From: Tetradesmus obliquus | Lineage: Eukaryota > Chlorophyta > Chlorophyceae > Sphaeropleales > Scenedesmaceae | NCBI GenBank assembly: GCA_030272155.1 | Contig: CP126202.1 | Span: 4,485,501 to 4,549,500, forward strand | Length of the DNA stretch: 64,000 nucleotides | Reading direction: 5' to 3' | Part shown: piece by piece, positions 21,890-34,780 of the stretch | Position numbering within the stretch: the stretch's first letter is position 1 | How the letters are laid out: every line of letters begins with the position of its first letter | Notes under the pieces: model-generated | Databases searched by the model: none | What the model was told of the DNA's origin: nothing | Seen by the model: only the letters and a program-made list of their open reading frames with translations | Made by a program: the position numbers and the translations under genes

Positions 21890-24800
21890 TGCTGTGATGC
21901 GGCGGTGTGCATGTGTTCTGCTGCTGCTGGAGCAGGGTTTGGGGGAGCAGGGTTTGTGGTGGTAGGCAAGGAACTATGTGGGGCAGGTACCTGGTGGTGA
22001 GAAAGGCGGGTGGTGTGCGGCTCGCATGGCAAGGGGGAGGGCCAGCCCGGATGCAGCGCTGCACACATTGACAAGACCATGGGTACCAGGGGCCGGAATG
22101 CTCTGTCGTATTCTGTCATGTGATCGTGCAGTCCTGCTTGCATCATGGGCCAGCATCTGACTACATATGTGTCGGCGGCTGCGGCAGCTGCAACTGCGGG
22201 GCATTGGGGCGTGAGGTGGTTTGGTGGTGTGTGTGGCTGTATCACGGGCTACAGCGATGTTTTAAAACAACGAGCTGTTGGGGTGGGCAATGGAGGCTTA
22301 GCGAGCTAGGTTTCATTTGGGTTTTATATATGATGCAAGCGGGCTTCCCCAGCAGGCTGGCTTGCGGGCTGGCTGTTTTGTTGGTGCTCTCTGTTGCATT
22401 ATCTGCTTCAGATAATGGTGCTGAAAACCGGCTCTGTACAGCAGGAGAGCCGACATGCTTTAGTAGTTGCAGAAGATCATGCAAGCTTGGAGCAAACCCT
22501 GGGAAGGCGTCCCGCGTTTGTGCGCGCCTTTTGCGTGCGCGTGTGTGTGCGTGTGTGTGGTTGGTGGTGGGCTGTTTGACGTTTGACTGGGTGTGTGGTT
22601 GTTGTGGGTGAGCGAGGCTGCAACTGCCTAGGTTGTTGTTGTGTTGGTCCCAGCCCTGCTACCCAAGCTTTTTTGGGTACAGAGGCGTGTGAGAGTGCAG
22701 GCCGTATATGTGTGGGCTCTCTGCCTATGCTGCGGCCTTGTACAGCAACAGAAACAACAGAAACGCATGAAGAAATCGGCTTCGGATACAATGCATGTTT
22801 TGCTGAAATGCATATGCATGCGCGGTCGCCTCGTGCCCTGAGGTCTGACCAGAACATACTTGTTTTTCTTTGGGAAGGAAGGAACGAGACAGGCAGCCAT
22901 GATTCAGCCGTGTGTTGTGTCTGCCAACACATCCCCTGCAATGCGTGCACAGCGCAGCAGTGCAGGCTAGCATGGCAGCTCGCCCCTGCAGCAGATGTTG
23001 TGTTGCAAGCCCCTAAGAGGTTTGACAATCACGCTTGGTTTGTGTACGCAGCTTATGGCAGCACTCCTGTTTATTCAACAGATGCACTTATGAACCGGTG
23101 GATAGAGCTCCAGACAATGCAGCAGCTGTTGCGGGGTGTTGCTGTTTCTTGGTATGTTGTCCGCGGTGCGCTTCTACTGTTGCACTCCCCTGTGCCAGCA
23201 CTGTATGCAGCAAGTGCAGCACTGACAGAGCATTACATCGCCACATCAGGTGCTGCATCAGTCGTCAGCAGCAGCGGTCATTTGTGACAGGTTGCTGTGT
23301 TGTATCAGGCAATGCACGTGATGATGCAGCATGTATTAGGCACGTGCGTGGCCTTCTGTTATAACGTGTTACTTTACCTCGTCAGCAGTCGGCGCATGTG
23401 CGCTCATCTGGCGAGGATATTACGGACACCGCAGTACTGATGTCTTGCCTGAGGACATGCATGCATGTCATTTTGGCTCCTTCCCTTCGAGCATTTGCTT
23501 TGTATGAGCGCGCATTTTGTTGTTAGGATGCACGCAGCTGCAGCAGTGGGGGCAAGCCCTCCGCTACAGCGCTGCATCGACAGAACTGCAGCCTAGGGGG
23601 TGAGGCAACAGCCTGCCCGACTGTATTGCAGCTGCTATTTGACCGCAGTGCTGCCTGTTTCTGGTGGGAAGGCGCGCAGCTATCTGCCGTATCGCGCTTG
23701 CGCTGCGCGCGTGCTTGTATGTGGTTGGTACCTTGGTATCTGGCATTGGTTGTAGCCATGCATTGCTTAAAGTTGTGTTTTCCAGCCACCTGTGTGGCAT
23801 GTGGGAGCGCGAGCTTGCTGCTGTGTGTGCTAGTCCTGCCGCGCATTACTCTGGACCATGTGACATGTTATATGACGACATGTTACTTTGCAGCCAGCCA
23901 ACGCACGTGCCCAATTCTGCCTCATGTGTAATTCAACGCATGTGATGATACCGTGGCGCACTCATCGTCAGCTAGCACGGGACTCACTGCCAGGTGCTGC
24001 ATGCATGCATATGGCCGAGCAATACGTACATACATATCTGCATCAGCTGTCGCCACTGCAGTTCAGACCCTGCGGGTGCATATGAGGCAAGCACACCAAC
24101 AGCATATGGCATGCACGCGAATGCACTGCTGTTATGCGGTTGGTGCAAAGTACTACCGTTTCAAGGCGTCTGCACCCAACCCGTGGCAGTACTTTATCTA
24201 GCTTGCTGCTCACTTGCTGATTTTGTGAGCATGGCTTGCTTATATGTGGCTTGCCTTTGTCTTGCCTAGCACCCCTAGGTACGCAGCTGCATAGAGGCAT
24301 ATGCAGTCTGGTGTGTTTCCTGCAGGCATACAGAGCTCGGCTGCAGCGCAATGGCACAGCCGCCAGCCGCAGCTGTTGATTTTGAGCTGTCCTGCTGTGC
24401 TTGCCGCCCGGCCTAGCACACCATACACCCATGTGGCAGGGCTAGGCACCAGCACTAGCGTTGCTGTCGGTTTGCGACTCCTCTGGGGTAGTTCGGGATG
24501 CCGCTTTGCAGGCGCACTGATCGTTGCAGCCCAGGCGATCACAGTGCGGACGCCGAACATAACCGTCCGCGTAGGATACAGTCTTTCAGACTCACACCAA
24601 ACGAATGCTGCACTGACTGCTGTGGATTGCCAGTTTGGGGTAGGGGCGGTCATCTGACTTGTGTGGGACAGCGATTTGATGGCAGGAGCTTTCTGGTACA
24701 GGCAGCGGCGGTTGTCATTTCACATTATCAGATGGCGGCCTGGATTGCAACAGGGTGTGCAGGGAGCAGCATATAGCAAGGTGCGAGGGTCCGCCTAGGG

Positions 24801-27116
24801 GGTGCACATGTCGGCTGGTGGGTGTTCTCTGTGAACATCTTCTTTGTGTGTTTTGCATCTCAGGTTTGAATCCCGGATTGGCCTGCATGGCTGTTATGGC
24901 TCTGCTATATAACCAACTATCTTACTTCTCTACTTTGTCCTTTATGATTATCTTTTTCTTTCTGAATGGCACTGTGCTGATGTGGTTCTGTACTAAGCTT
25001 GTAGGCATGATTACGTGGGCGAGGTTCTGCTGATGATCAGGCACGTCATGTGCTGGTCTACGTGCGTGCGGGTGAACACCTACCTAAGGCTGCGTGCCTC
25101 TGCACTCAGGCGTCAGGGGTGCACCCGCTGCTGGAGTTGGTTTTGGGTTTTGGGGTTTTTGGGTTTTGCACAGTCACGGTCGTAGGTGTGTGTGCCAGCA
25201 CCCGCATGCCTTGTCAGCAGCAGCAGCAGCAGCAGCAGGCTTTGTCAGCAGCAGCAGGCTTGAGTAGCTTCCAGGCAGGCGTCCTGCTGCACCCCTGACA
25301 CATGCAGCGCATGCATTCGCTTGATGGTTTTGGACGGCAAGTCGGAGTCTGGCCCAAGGCTGTTCAGCAGCGGCCTGCAGCTGTATGTGGCTTGTCTGCA
25401 TTACGTATGGGGAGAAACGAGCAGCGTTTGTTTGTTTGCATGTGGAACTATTTCGATCATGCAACTGGGAGCCAGGCTAGGTGCAGCAGCACCCTGCAGC
25501 TTGTGATGATGACTAGCATGAGCATACATGTTTGCTGGTGGCTGGCTTTCTGCTGTAGCGGAGCCGCGAGATTGTTTTGTGGGGCGCTACTTGTCTTGGT
25601 CGTGAGCGCAGCAGCTGCGTACAACTTGCAAAATGCTGGCTGGGCACCTGCAGGCATATGCTTACTTCAGGCTGCCGGGATACTGAAGCAGCAGAGACAA
25701 CAGTAGTGTGGGATCAATGGGAGTAGCCGCCGCAGCAGCTGCTGCTCAGCAGAGTGTGTTAGGCAGGGTGGGCAGCTGTCAACGACAGAGTGGGACGCGT
25801 ATTCCCTTCCTTGATGTTTGAGTGGAGGGCGCGCTACCTGTATGTTGTGCTGTCGAGGTGTTGTGGGCAAACTCGAATGTACAGCTGCTGCTTTCCTTCC
25901 TTCTGTGGTGGTGTATTGGCCAGAAGATCTAGGCCCTAAACCGCTGAGGAACATAAATGGCTTTTAAAATTTCGTGCCGCATGTGTGCTGTGCGGCTTGC
26001 TCCCCTGTGGGAGTGGCTGCCAGACTCCCCGCTTCTGATGCATTCAACGCATGTGTTCAAAACTGTTGCTCAGTCATGTCAGCATGTTCTGCTGCACCAA
26101 AGGATGGGGTTACGTGCCACTGCTGGGGTCATGTTTGGTGCCTGAAAGGCTTGTGGTAGGGTGCCATAGGGGATCACAGCAGGAGCACCAATGCAAACCA
26201 AAACAATTTACAACGGCATTCTTCTGAGGAGCAGAGAGGGATTGGTTCAATCTTGCTCAACATGCCGTATACATCATTCAATGATTGTGCAAACCTTTGC
26301 CATGGCGTTCAACGCCAGTAAGTTACTGCTGAACAGCAGCTGAACAGCAGCTGTTTGTCCCTGGTTTGTTGCTTGCCGTTGACCCCAAAAGGAGTTCGCG
26401 CAGTTCACTTCACAGGCTTCACCCAGCCTGACAGACTGCCTCAGTGTGAGGTGCTTCCGAAGCCAGAGTCTGGCTGTGCACCCTAGCTGAGCTGGCACTG
26501 CCCTGGCCCTGGCCACTGGCGGCCTGCCATCCGCTCATGAGAAATGTGAAGGTCATGCATTGTTCGTGGTTGGACTTAGCGGCTTACACTCAGCCTCTCA
26601 ATAGCGTTAAACAGCCTAAGAACTGCGTACAAGCATTCTGTGGATGAAGAGGACAGCGACCTGCGTGACATGCAGCCAGGTGCACAAGTGGCGCCAGTCC
26701 ATCTGCAGCCATGGCACAGTCGAGGGCGGGATCACAAAACCGGCACACTTGAAAACCACAGCCATGACAATACATTGTGATCACATTTTCCAGCTGCAAG
26801 GGTGCCAGAAAGGGTCCAACGCAAGAAAACATTCTTGTTCATTCAAATTCCGTTTCTTGCTGCTGGTGCCTCTGGACGTTTCGGTGCGATATTACTACGT
26901 ATTGCAAGTGTCACATCATGATTATAGTATTGCTTTAGAACAAAACGGGAGGAGAGACGTTTTTACTGCCGTTTGCACTCACGCCGCGCACCTGGGCCGA
27001 GCAAAACCCGATAAGATTGAATTAAATCCTTTTGATCGTTGTTTTGTGGCGTTGTAAGTGCTCGGGCGGCTGCTAGGGGGCGCATCAGCACTCCCTACAG
27101 CCCCTCCCAGCAGCAC
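21890..27116. other. Gene-poor stretch, partly MYB 3' flank
   Basis: About 5.2 kb without a frame I can defend. The first 1.5-2 kb is T/G-rich on the plus strand and may be a long 3' UTR of the MYB gene. Several open frames of 60-230 codons exist but have no splice support, family motif or sensible composition. (CAG)8 lies at about 25214-25240. Confidence 0.45.
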
Positions 27117-28295
27117 ATGCATAGGCATCGCTTGACAGAGCCGGGCAGCGGCCCCTGTACACCCCCCGGGCCGTGCTGCGATGCTGATAGTTCAGAGCTC
27201 GAGACCGAGCTATGGGCTGGCGCTGAGTGCAAGGTGTGGGGTTGCATCCTGCTGCTGCGCATTGCGTGCAATCTTTTACATTCTGCTTTGCATGCCATGT
27301 ATCCAGCACATTAAAACACTGATACATACGACTCTCAAAGTAGTACCGTCCCAGCACGGCTGTACATGACCCCCTGCTGTTCTGTTCTGCACACCCTTGT
27401 ACCGCCACACTGCTGTTTCCAGCAGCTGAAGCAGCAGGCAGCATGGCCTCCCATCAGCATTGGCACTGCCAGCTCAACACAGCTGCAGGAGCGACAAGTG
27501 CAGCGCTCTGCTGCATCCTGCGCATCCCACGCGTCTGATGCAGCAGCCTCCGAGCTCTCTACACCAGCCGAAACAGAGTTTTACGGCAGCAGGCACGCCA
27601 GCAGCAACGGCGTCGCCACCAGGGCGGAACGCCAGTCTCTGTGCGACGCCGCTGCTGCAGCATCAGCAGACAACCAGCCGGAGCGCCGCGCTGCTGCATC
27701 TGGCGGTCCCGCAAAGCGCTCTGCTGCGCATCCGCTAGTGCAGCAGGTGGCTGCAGGAGCGGCGCGCTACTGGCAGCGCATAAAGCCCAAAGCACCCGGC
27801 CTCCTGCAGCCAGTCAAATCAGACCAGCAGCAGCAGTACCAGCACAGCCAGCGCAGCGACCAGTGGCAGCCACAACAGCAGGTGTACGGCACGCCTGCGG
27901 CATCACCAGATGCTTCGGGCTTAGAGCGGGTGTTCAGCATCACTGACGTTCCTGCAGAGGCACAAGCTGCTGAGGATGATGCCGATGCTGATGATGTAAG
28001 GCTGCAGGAGTGCACGTTTGCGCAGATGGTCAGCCATCTCGAGTGTGAGCGCCAGCACTTGCAGGAACAGCAGCAGCAGCAGCATGAAGGGCAGCATGGT
28101 GAGCTGGAAGAGGCAGCTGCAGCCACAGAAACAGCTGGAGCTGCTGCTGCTGCTGCTACCCCATCAGGTGGAGATGCAGGCTCCAGCACAGCTGCAGCTG
28201 CAGAGCATGCACCCAGCAGCAACCCTGCAAATGAACACGCTGCTCCAGTACACATCAGCGCAGAGGACGCCCGTGCTGCAGCATGTGGAGCAGGC

Positions 28296-28339
<44 letters not shown>

Positions 28340-28559
28340 CTACCCCGCCACAGCAGCTGCTCCAAGATGCGCTGCAGGAATGAAACAACTAGCAGCAGCG
28401 GCAGCAGCAGCAGCAGACGAGGGTGCAGCATGCAGCGCTGGGAGCAGTGGCGGTTCCTACACACAGATAGCACGCAAGAAGGCAGCAGAAGGTGCTGGTG
28501 CAGCTGCAAGTGCTGCAGCTGCTCCCCGTGTGGCAAAAGCAGCCAAAGTCAAGCGCTCC

Positions 28560-28592
<33 letters not shown>

Positions 28593-30538
28593 GCTGCTCC
28601 GTCGCCAGCAAGGGTATGCAAGCAGCAGCAGCGAAGCTTGCAAGGCAGCAGGGGCAGCAGCAGCGGCTACGCTGCTGTCAGCAAGCGTGCAAGGGCTGAG
28701 CCGCAGGTGCAGCAGCAGCGGCCTGGCACTAGCGCAAGCCAGCAGCCCAGTAAGCTGTGCAGCAGCAAGGCTGCCACGCAGCTAGCAGCCCAACAGTCAG
28801 CCCAACCTCCACCTGCGGCAGCAGCAGCAGCAAGCGAGGCAGCGCAGACACAGGCACCTGCAGCTGCCAAGCAGCAGCAGCAGCAATCAGCTGGAAGGAC
28901 TTCTAGCAGGCAGCAGCAGCAGCAGCACAGCATCAAGCCCAAAGTGCCACGCAAGCCAGCCTTTGGCAGCAGCAGCATCAAGCCTACCTGCAGCAGCAGC
29001 AGCAGCAGCAGAGCTGCCACGGCACAAGGCAACAAGGCAGGCGCAGTGCAGGCAGCCGCGAAACGCCCTGCTGCAGCAGCTGCGCAAGCAGCAGTTGCCA
29101 CTGAGGCAGCAGCAGCAGTAGCACAGTCAGCTGATGGTAGTGTTGCTGACGACAATGCAACTGCTGCTACTGCCACTGCAGCTGACTTAGTGCCAGTTGA
29201 CAGTGCTGCCGACACTACAGCCAGCCTTCAACAGGCAGCAGCAACCGCAGCAGACGATGACAAAGTCGACCCAACATGCATCACAGCAGCTGAGGCAGCA
29301 GCAGCAGCAGAGCCTGCTTTGGATGCAGCTGTTTTCAATGCACCTGCATCTAGCATCATCCCAGCAGCAGTGCTGCTCAGTGACGAGCAGCAGGCCCAGG
29401 CGGCAGCAGCAGCAGCAGCAGCAGCGGCTGTTGCCTCCTGTGCAGCGTCCAGCAGTGCGGGCTCCCCGGCTGCAACAGGAAAGTGCCTGGCACTGAAGCA
29501 GGCAGCAGCAAGGTGCTGGGCAGTACTAAAGCGCGAGCTGCAACCTAAAACTCGGCGGCGGCTAGTGCTGGTTGATGTAGACAGCCTGCCGAGTAGCGCA
29601 GCAGAGAGCAGCGCCGACTGCCTGTCACCAGACACCAGTAGGCAACTGGAAGCCGCGGCAGCGCTTGCGGCGGCGGCAGCGGCAGCAGCAGCGCAAGTGG
29701 CTGCAGTGCATAGCGGCATGGAGCTTGGGGGTACTGCTGCTGCTGCTGCTGGTGGTGGTTGTGGAGGTGCTGCTGGTGGTGCGGAGGCTGGGCATGCATC
29801 TGCCCTTGCCATGGTGGCTGGGCCAGACAAGGTGAGTTGCGATGTAATGTGATGAGCACTGTGTGGTTGGGCATGTATCTGCACTGCGGGCACTGAGCAT
29901 GGTGGCTGGGCATGCAACTGCCCTGGCCATAGTGGCTGGGCCAGACAAGGTGAGAATCATTTGACTATGATGAGCAGTGTGCGTGCATCATCATCTCATG
30001 CATCTGCCCTTGCCATGGCGGCTGGGCCAGACAAGGTGAGCTGCAACATGGTGAGCAGTGATTACTACTGTGTCAGCAGGCTTGTCACACGATATCACAT
30101 CAAGATGAGTAACTTAAATTCTTCATCCCTGCTCCGTATGCTATGCTGCGTCTCATCATGCCATGCAACTGCGCTGACACTTGTGACGTGCTGTGCTGGC
30201 GTGCTGCGCTGCCAGTGCCATCAATGCTACTGTGCTCTGACTCACAAATTGTGCTCGCTGCTGAACACACTACCCGCCAGGCTGCTCGCCAGTCTGCAGG
30301 AGGCCGCCGCTCCTCTGCAGGATCAGCAGCACCGCAGCAGCCTGCAGCAGCAGCAGCAGCAGCAGTGCAACCTGCCGTTACAGCTGAGCAGCACGGCTTG
30401 AGCCTGAGCCGCCTGCAGCTCCCATCACATGATGATGAGTTTGGCACTGCACACTGCCAGGCAGATAATGACGATGTACAGCAGCAGCAGCAGCAGCAGC
30501 AGCTGTGCGTCACCCCAGGCAGCCCTGCAGGCACCCCT

Positions 30539-30571
<33 letters not shown>

Positions 30572-33081
30572 GCCGTGCCGCGCGCGCCAACGCCTGCGCA
30601 GCTGCCCCGCGTAGCGCTGCTGGCGTGTGGCAGCAGCAGGGGCAGCAGCACCAGCAGCAGCCCGGCCAGCAGCCCTACCAAGGCCTCTGCAGCAGCAGCA
30701 GCAGCAGCAGCTTTCAGAGCAGAGAGTGCAGGAAGCCCAAGTTCACTGCAGCAGGGGCAGTTGCCGCGTGTCGCAACGCTCGCTACTGCTGCTGCCACCC
30801 GGCAACAGGATAGCAGCAGCAAGAACAGCCCGCTGTCAAGCCCAACGAAGGCTAGCTCGGCTGCTGCTGCTGCTGAAGCCGAAAACAAGCCCTGTAGCAT
30901 ACAGCAGCAGCAGCAGCAGCGAGGCCGAGGCCCCAGGGTGCCGGGACCTGCAGGCAACGCTGCAGGGGCAGTGGCTAGAGCAGCACAAGGCGCTGCGCTA
31001 CACAAGCACAGCAGCAGCAGCAGTGCGGTTGGCCGCAAGCTGGGTGCTAGGATGTCAAGCAGCAGCAACGGCAGCGGGTGCAGCAGCAGCGGGTGCAGGA
31101 AAGGCAGGCCAGCTGCCAAGGACAGGAGCGCTGCTGCAGAAGCTAAGCCAGCAGCAGCAGCAGCAGCTGGACCAGAAGCTGAGCCAGCAGCAGCAGCAGC
31201 AGCTGAGCCAGCAGCCGAGGTAGCAGCAGCAGCAGCAGCTGAGCCAGCAGCAGCAGCAACAGCAGCTGAGCCGCCAGCAACAGCAGCTGAACCAGCAGCT
31301 CAGCCGGCAGCAACAGCAGCTGAGCCAGCAGCAGCAGCTGAACCAAACACTGCTGCAGCAGCTGCTGCTGCTGTAGCCCCTGATGCACCAAAGCTTGTGG
31401 CAGCTGCTGCAGCTCAAGAGGCCGCTGAAACAACTGCTGAGCCAGTTATTGCTTCAACAGCAGCAGAAGAATGCCAGCAGGAGCCGCCAGAGGTCTTGCA
31501 GGAGATTGATGCCTGTAGCGCTGCTGCTGGCAGCCAAGTGCCTGCTGTGTCTACCAGCCCTTTTGCTGTGCAGCAGACACCTGAAGACCACGATGCTGCT
31601 GAAGCTGCTGAATCTACGGCTGCTGCTGGTGCTGCTGCTGCTGCTGTGGCTGCTGCAGCTGGTGGCAGCAGCAGCAGCACTGCTGGCTGTGAGCCTGCCA
31701 GCAAGCCACCCTCAAGGGCAGCCAGCCACGACAGCTGCAGAAGCAGCAGCAGCAGCCTGCCCAGCAGCAAGTCCTGGGGCAGCAACAAGGCGGCTGACGC
31801 CGCTGCTGCTGCTGCTGCTGCTGCTGCTGTGTCAGCAAGCAGCCCTGGTGCAAGCAGGAAGGGCAGCAGCAGCAGCAGCAGCAGCAAGGCGGCTAGCCGG
31901 GACATCAGCAGGACAAACAGCCTTAGGGAGGAGCAATGGTGCCCACCCAACCGCAAGCAGCCGCAAGTTCACAGTAAGAACAGTAGGAACGCCACTGTGG
32001 AGACCACCGTGAACAGCAGCAGCGCATGCACACCTGGCAGCAGCAGGGCAGCTAGCCGTGCAGCCAGCCGAGTGTGCAGCAGGGCCAGCAGCAAGCCGCC
32101 TAGCAGGGCTAGCAGTGTGAGGAGCAGCATCAGCAACTTGCAGGATCACGGTGACGCTGTCTGCTGTGCGGTGCTTGGTGCTAGCCCAGCACACAGCACT
32201 GGCGCAAAGCTGCAGCAGCTGCTGGATCTGAAGGTGCAGCAGTGGCAGCAGCAGCAGCAGCAGCAGCAGAAGGGTCACCTGCAGCAGGGCATGCCTGAAT
32301 TGAAGGAAGCTGCTGCTGCTCAGGAGATTGATGCTGTCCCAGACGATGTGGCAGCAGCAGCAGCAGCAGCAGCAGGGGAGAAGGGCAGTGGTGGCTGCCG
32401 CCTGCTGTGTGATGCTTCCGGGGAGCATGTGGAGGGGCTTGGCCAGGTGGCAGGCGGCCACCTACTGCACAGGAACTGGTGAGGCGAGCTTTCAGTGTGA
32501 CCAAGCACAGTACAGTGTTTGTCTGTTTTGTATGCACACGTGTTGTGTGGTGAGGCAGGCTGTGCTGTGTGATGCATCAGGGGAGCCTGTCAAGGGTCTG
32601 TGCCAGGTGGCTGGGGGGCAGTTACTGCACGGGGACTGGTGAGGCAGGCTTGCAGTGTGACCAAGCACAGTACAGTGTTGTGTGTGGCTGTTTTGTATGC
32701 ACACGTGTTGTGTGGTGAGGCAGGCTGTGCTGTGTGATGCATCAGGGGAGCCTGTCAAGGGTCTGTGCCAGGTGGCTGGGGGGCAGTTACTGCACAGGGA
32801 CTGGTGAGGCAGGCTTGCAGTGTGACCAAGCACAGTACAGTATGTGTGTGTGTGTGTGGCTGTTTTGCATGCACATGTGTTGTGTGGTGAGGCAGGCTGT
32901 GCTGTGTGATGCATCAGGGGAGCATGTGGAGGGTCTGTGCCAGGTGGCAGGCGGCCACCTACTGCACAGGGACTGGTGAGGACGGCTTGCAGTTTGACCA
33001 AGCACAGTACGAAGTGCCTGCTACCGGGAACATGATTGACGGCATGCCTTCACACCTGTGCACAGGCGTGTTACCACCCAC

Positions 33082-33122
<41 letters not shown>

Positions 33123-33441
33123 AGTTGGCAGCTGGTGCGGCTGGCCGCCCCTGTGCACTGCGCAGCCAAGGACGGCACGGTGTTGATGGAGGCGGTGCAT
33201 GGCGGGTTGGAGCTGTTCCAGTGCAACACGCTGCTGCGGCCAGGATGCCTTGCAGCAGCCTGCATCAGCAGCAGCAGCAAGGCCACACAGGGCGATGTGC
33301 AGCAGCGCAGTGATGATGATGATGCTGGTGGTGCTGCAGACCCAGCTGCTGCTGCAGGTGGTGCCAGCTGCCAAGACGAGGAGGGTGTGGCTGCTGTTGC
33401 TGCTGCAAACGCTGCAGATGGCAGCGGTGACATGGACAATG

Positions 33442-33478
<37 letters not shown>

Positions 33479-34211
33479 CAATGCCGCAGGAGGTAGCCTG
33501 GAGGGTGCTGCAGGCAGCAGCAGCAGCAGGGTGTGGCTGTTCTGTGCTGACCCGCTGTGCCTGCTCAGCCGGCCCAGCACCACGCTTGAGGTGGAGCTGC
33601 CAGAGTGGTGAGCGCTTGCTTGCCCAGGCGCTGCTTGCCTCGTGATACTAGATATAGTGAGCAATAGCATCAACACTGCTTAAAGGGTGACAGAGGCTGT
33701 GCTGAATGCCAGACGTGCAGGAAATTTTCCCTGTTGCACTGCAGCAGCTGCTGCGCTGCATACAAGTCACCACATTGATGTACCACCGACCACAGTAGCG
33801 TGTAATGGTACCAGATGTATGCATCCTCCGTGACTAAGTATACAAAAGTATGGCTCTGTTTCTGTTGCTGCGTGCATGTATGTCTTCGCTATCTGCAGGC
33901 GCTGGAGCCTGGCCTGCAGCAGCGGCATCACGCTGAGCGGTTGAGCCACATCCTAAAACCACATCATCTCAACAATGAATTGTTTTGTTTGTGCCTGTCG
34001 CAACAGGCGCTGGAGCCTGGCCTGCAGCAGCGGCATCACGCTGAGCAGCGACGAGGTTGGGGAGCTGCAGGGCATGGGCATACAGCTCACGGGCCCCCCA
34101 CCTGCTGCTGCTGCTGGTGGTGATGGTGATGGCTGTGAAGAGGTGGAGGGGGATGCCGGCAGCAATGAGGTGTGCAAGGAGCTATTCAAAGAGGAGGAGG
34201 AGGACAGCTGA
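27117..34211 (+). CDS. Large Ala/Gln/Ser-rich orphan protein of about 1803 aa
   Basis: Five exons join in phase: 27117-27233, 27423-29831, 30281-32478, 33125-33607 and 34007-34211. I recognise no family. Most of the protein is low complexity: poly-Ala, poly-Gln and Ser runs, and two related blocks of the type LPRVALLA-SSP-SSPTKAS around residues 950-1050. It has Arg/Ser-rich repeats (SRAASRAASRVCSRASSKPPSRASS). The better-ordered C-terminal 230 residues include CDASGEHVEGLGQVAGG, QLVRLAAPVHCAAKDGTV, GGLELFQCNTLLRPGC, VWLFCADPLCLLS and an acidic tail ending KELFKEEEEDS. A scaffold or chromatin role would be guesswork. The first exon is the least certain. Exon-edge copies follow exons 2, 3 and 5. 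Confidence 0.68.
29905..30040 (+). repeat. Two echoes of the 3' edge of orphan-gene exon 2
   Basis: Codons for ATALAMVAGPDK plus GTGAG donor recur at about 29912-29952 and 29999-30037, after the working exon end at 29831. Confidence 0.85.
32550..32985 (+). repeat. Three echoes of the 3' edge of orphan-gene exon 3
   Basis: Units of about 165 bases carry acceptor-like GGTGAGGCAG, codons for LCDASGE-x-V-x-GLCQVAGG and a GTGAGG donor at about 32556-32640, 32725-32807 and 32894-32981. Each exon-like block is about 80 bases, not a multiple of three, so simple inclusion would shift the frame. Confidence 0.88.
33895..33945 (+). repeat. Echo of the 5' edge of the orphan gene's last exon
   Basis: Acceptor plus codons for RWSLACSSGITLS appear about 110 bases before the working exon at 34007. 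Confidence 0.85.
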
Positions 34212-34304
34212 ACGACCAGGAATAGGGGGGTGCAGCTGGCACACGTTGTGGCCATAACCATAGGAATCTGTCAGCTCCTTGATTGTGAGTGTGAGGAGGA
34301 GCCG

Positions 34305-34780
34305 GGCTGCGGAGCAGCGACGAGGTTGGGGAGCTGCAGGGCATGGGCATACAGCTCACGGGCCCCCCACCTGCTGCTGCTGCTGCTGCTGGCGATAGCG
34401 ATGCTGACGGTGATGGTTGCGAGGAGGAGGGGGGGGGGATGCCGGCAGCAGTGAGGTGTGCAAGGAGCTGTTCAAAGAGGAGGCAGAGGACAGCTGAACG
34501 ACCAAGAATAGGGGGTGAAGTTGGCACACTTTGTGGCCATTACCAGGAAGGACACACTAGGAATCTGTCAGCTCCTTGAATGTGAGTGTGAGGAGGAGCC
34601 GGGCTGCTGAGCAGCGACGAGGTTGGGGAGCTGCAGGGCTTGGGCATACAGCTCACCGGGCCGCCACCTGCTGCTGCTGCTGGCGATGGTTGTGATGGCT
34701 GTGAGGAGGAGGATGGGGATGCTGGCAGCAGTGAAGTGTGCAAGGAGCTGTTCAAAGAGGAGGAAGAGGGCAGCTGAATG
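34305..34780 (+). repeat. Two further copies of the orphan gene's terminal exon, each with a stop
   Basis: SSDEVGELQG-x-GIQLTGPPP through CKELFKEE and TGA recur at about 34311-34497 and 34608-34777. Spacers between copies are related too (GAATAGGGGG, TTTGTGGCCAT). Only the first copy (34007-34211) carries the upstream half of the exon. Confidence 0.87.

Noticed and set aside
22583-23287. 234-codon open frame on the plus strand
   Set aside because: No family motif, no splice support, composition Cys-rich and erratic; probably chance in 3' flank.
24780-24885. GTTTGAATCCCGG, resembling a tRNA T-loop
   Set aside because: No matching acceptor stem, D-loop or anticodon stem could be drawn upstream.
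26590-27057. Overlapping plus and minus frames with several Cys and His
   Set aside because: Neither shows a recognised zinc-finger spacing, and no splice sites connect them to other exons.
33071-33676. 201-codon minus-strand frame opposite orphan-gene exon 4
   Set aside because: Antisense shadow of a Ser/Ala-rich exon whose plus-strand splice phases fit the gene.
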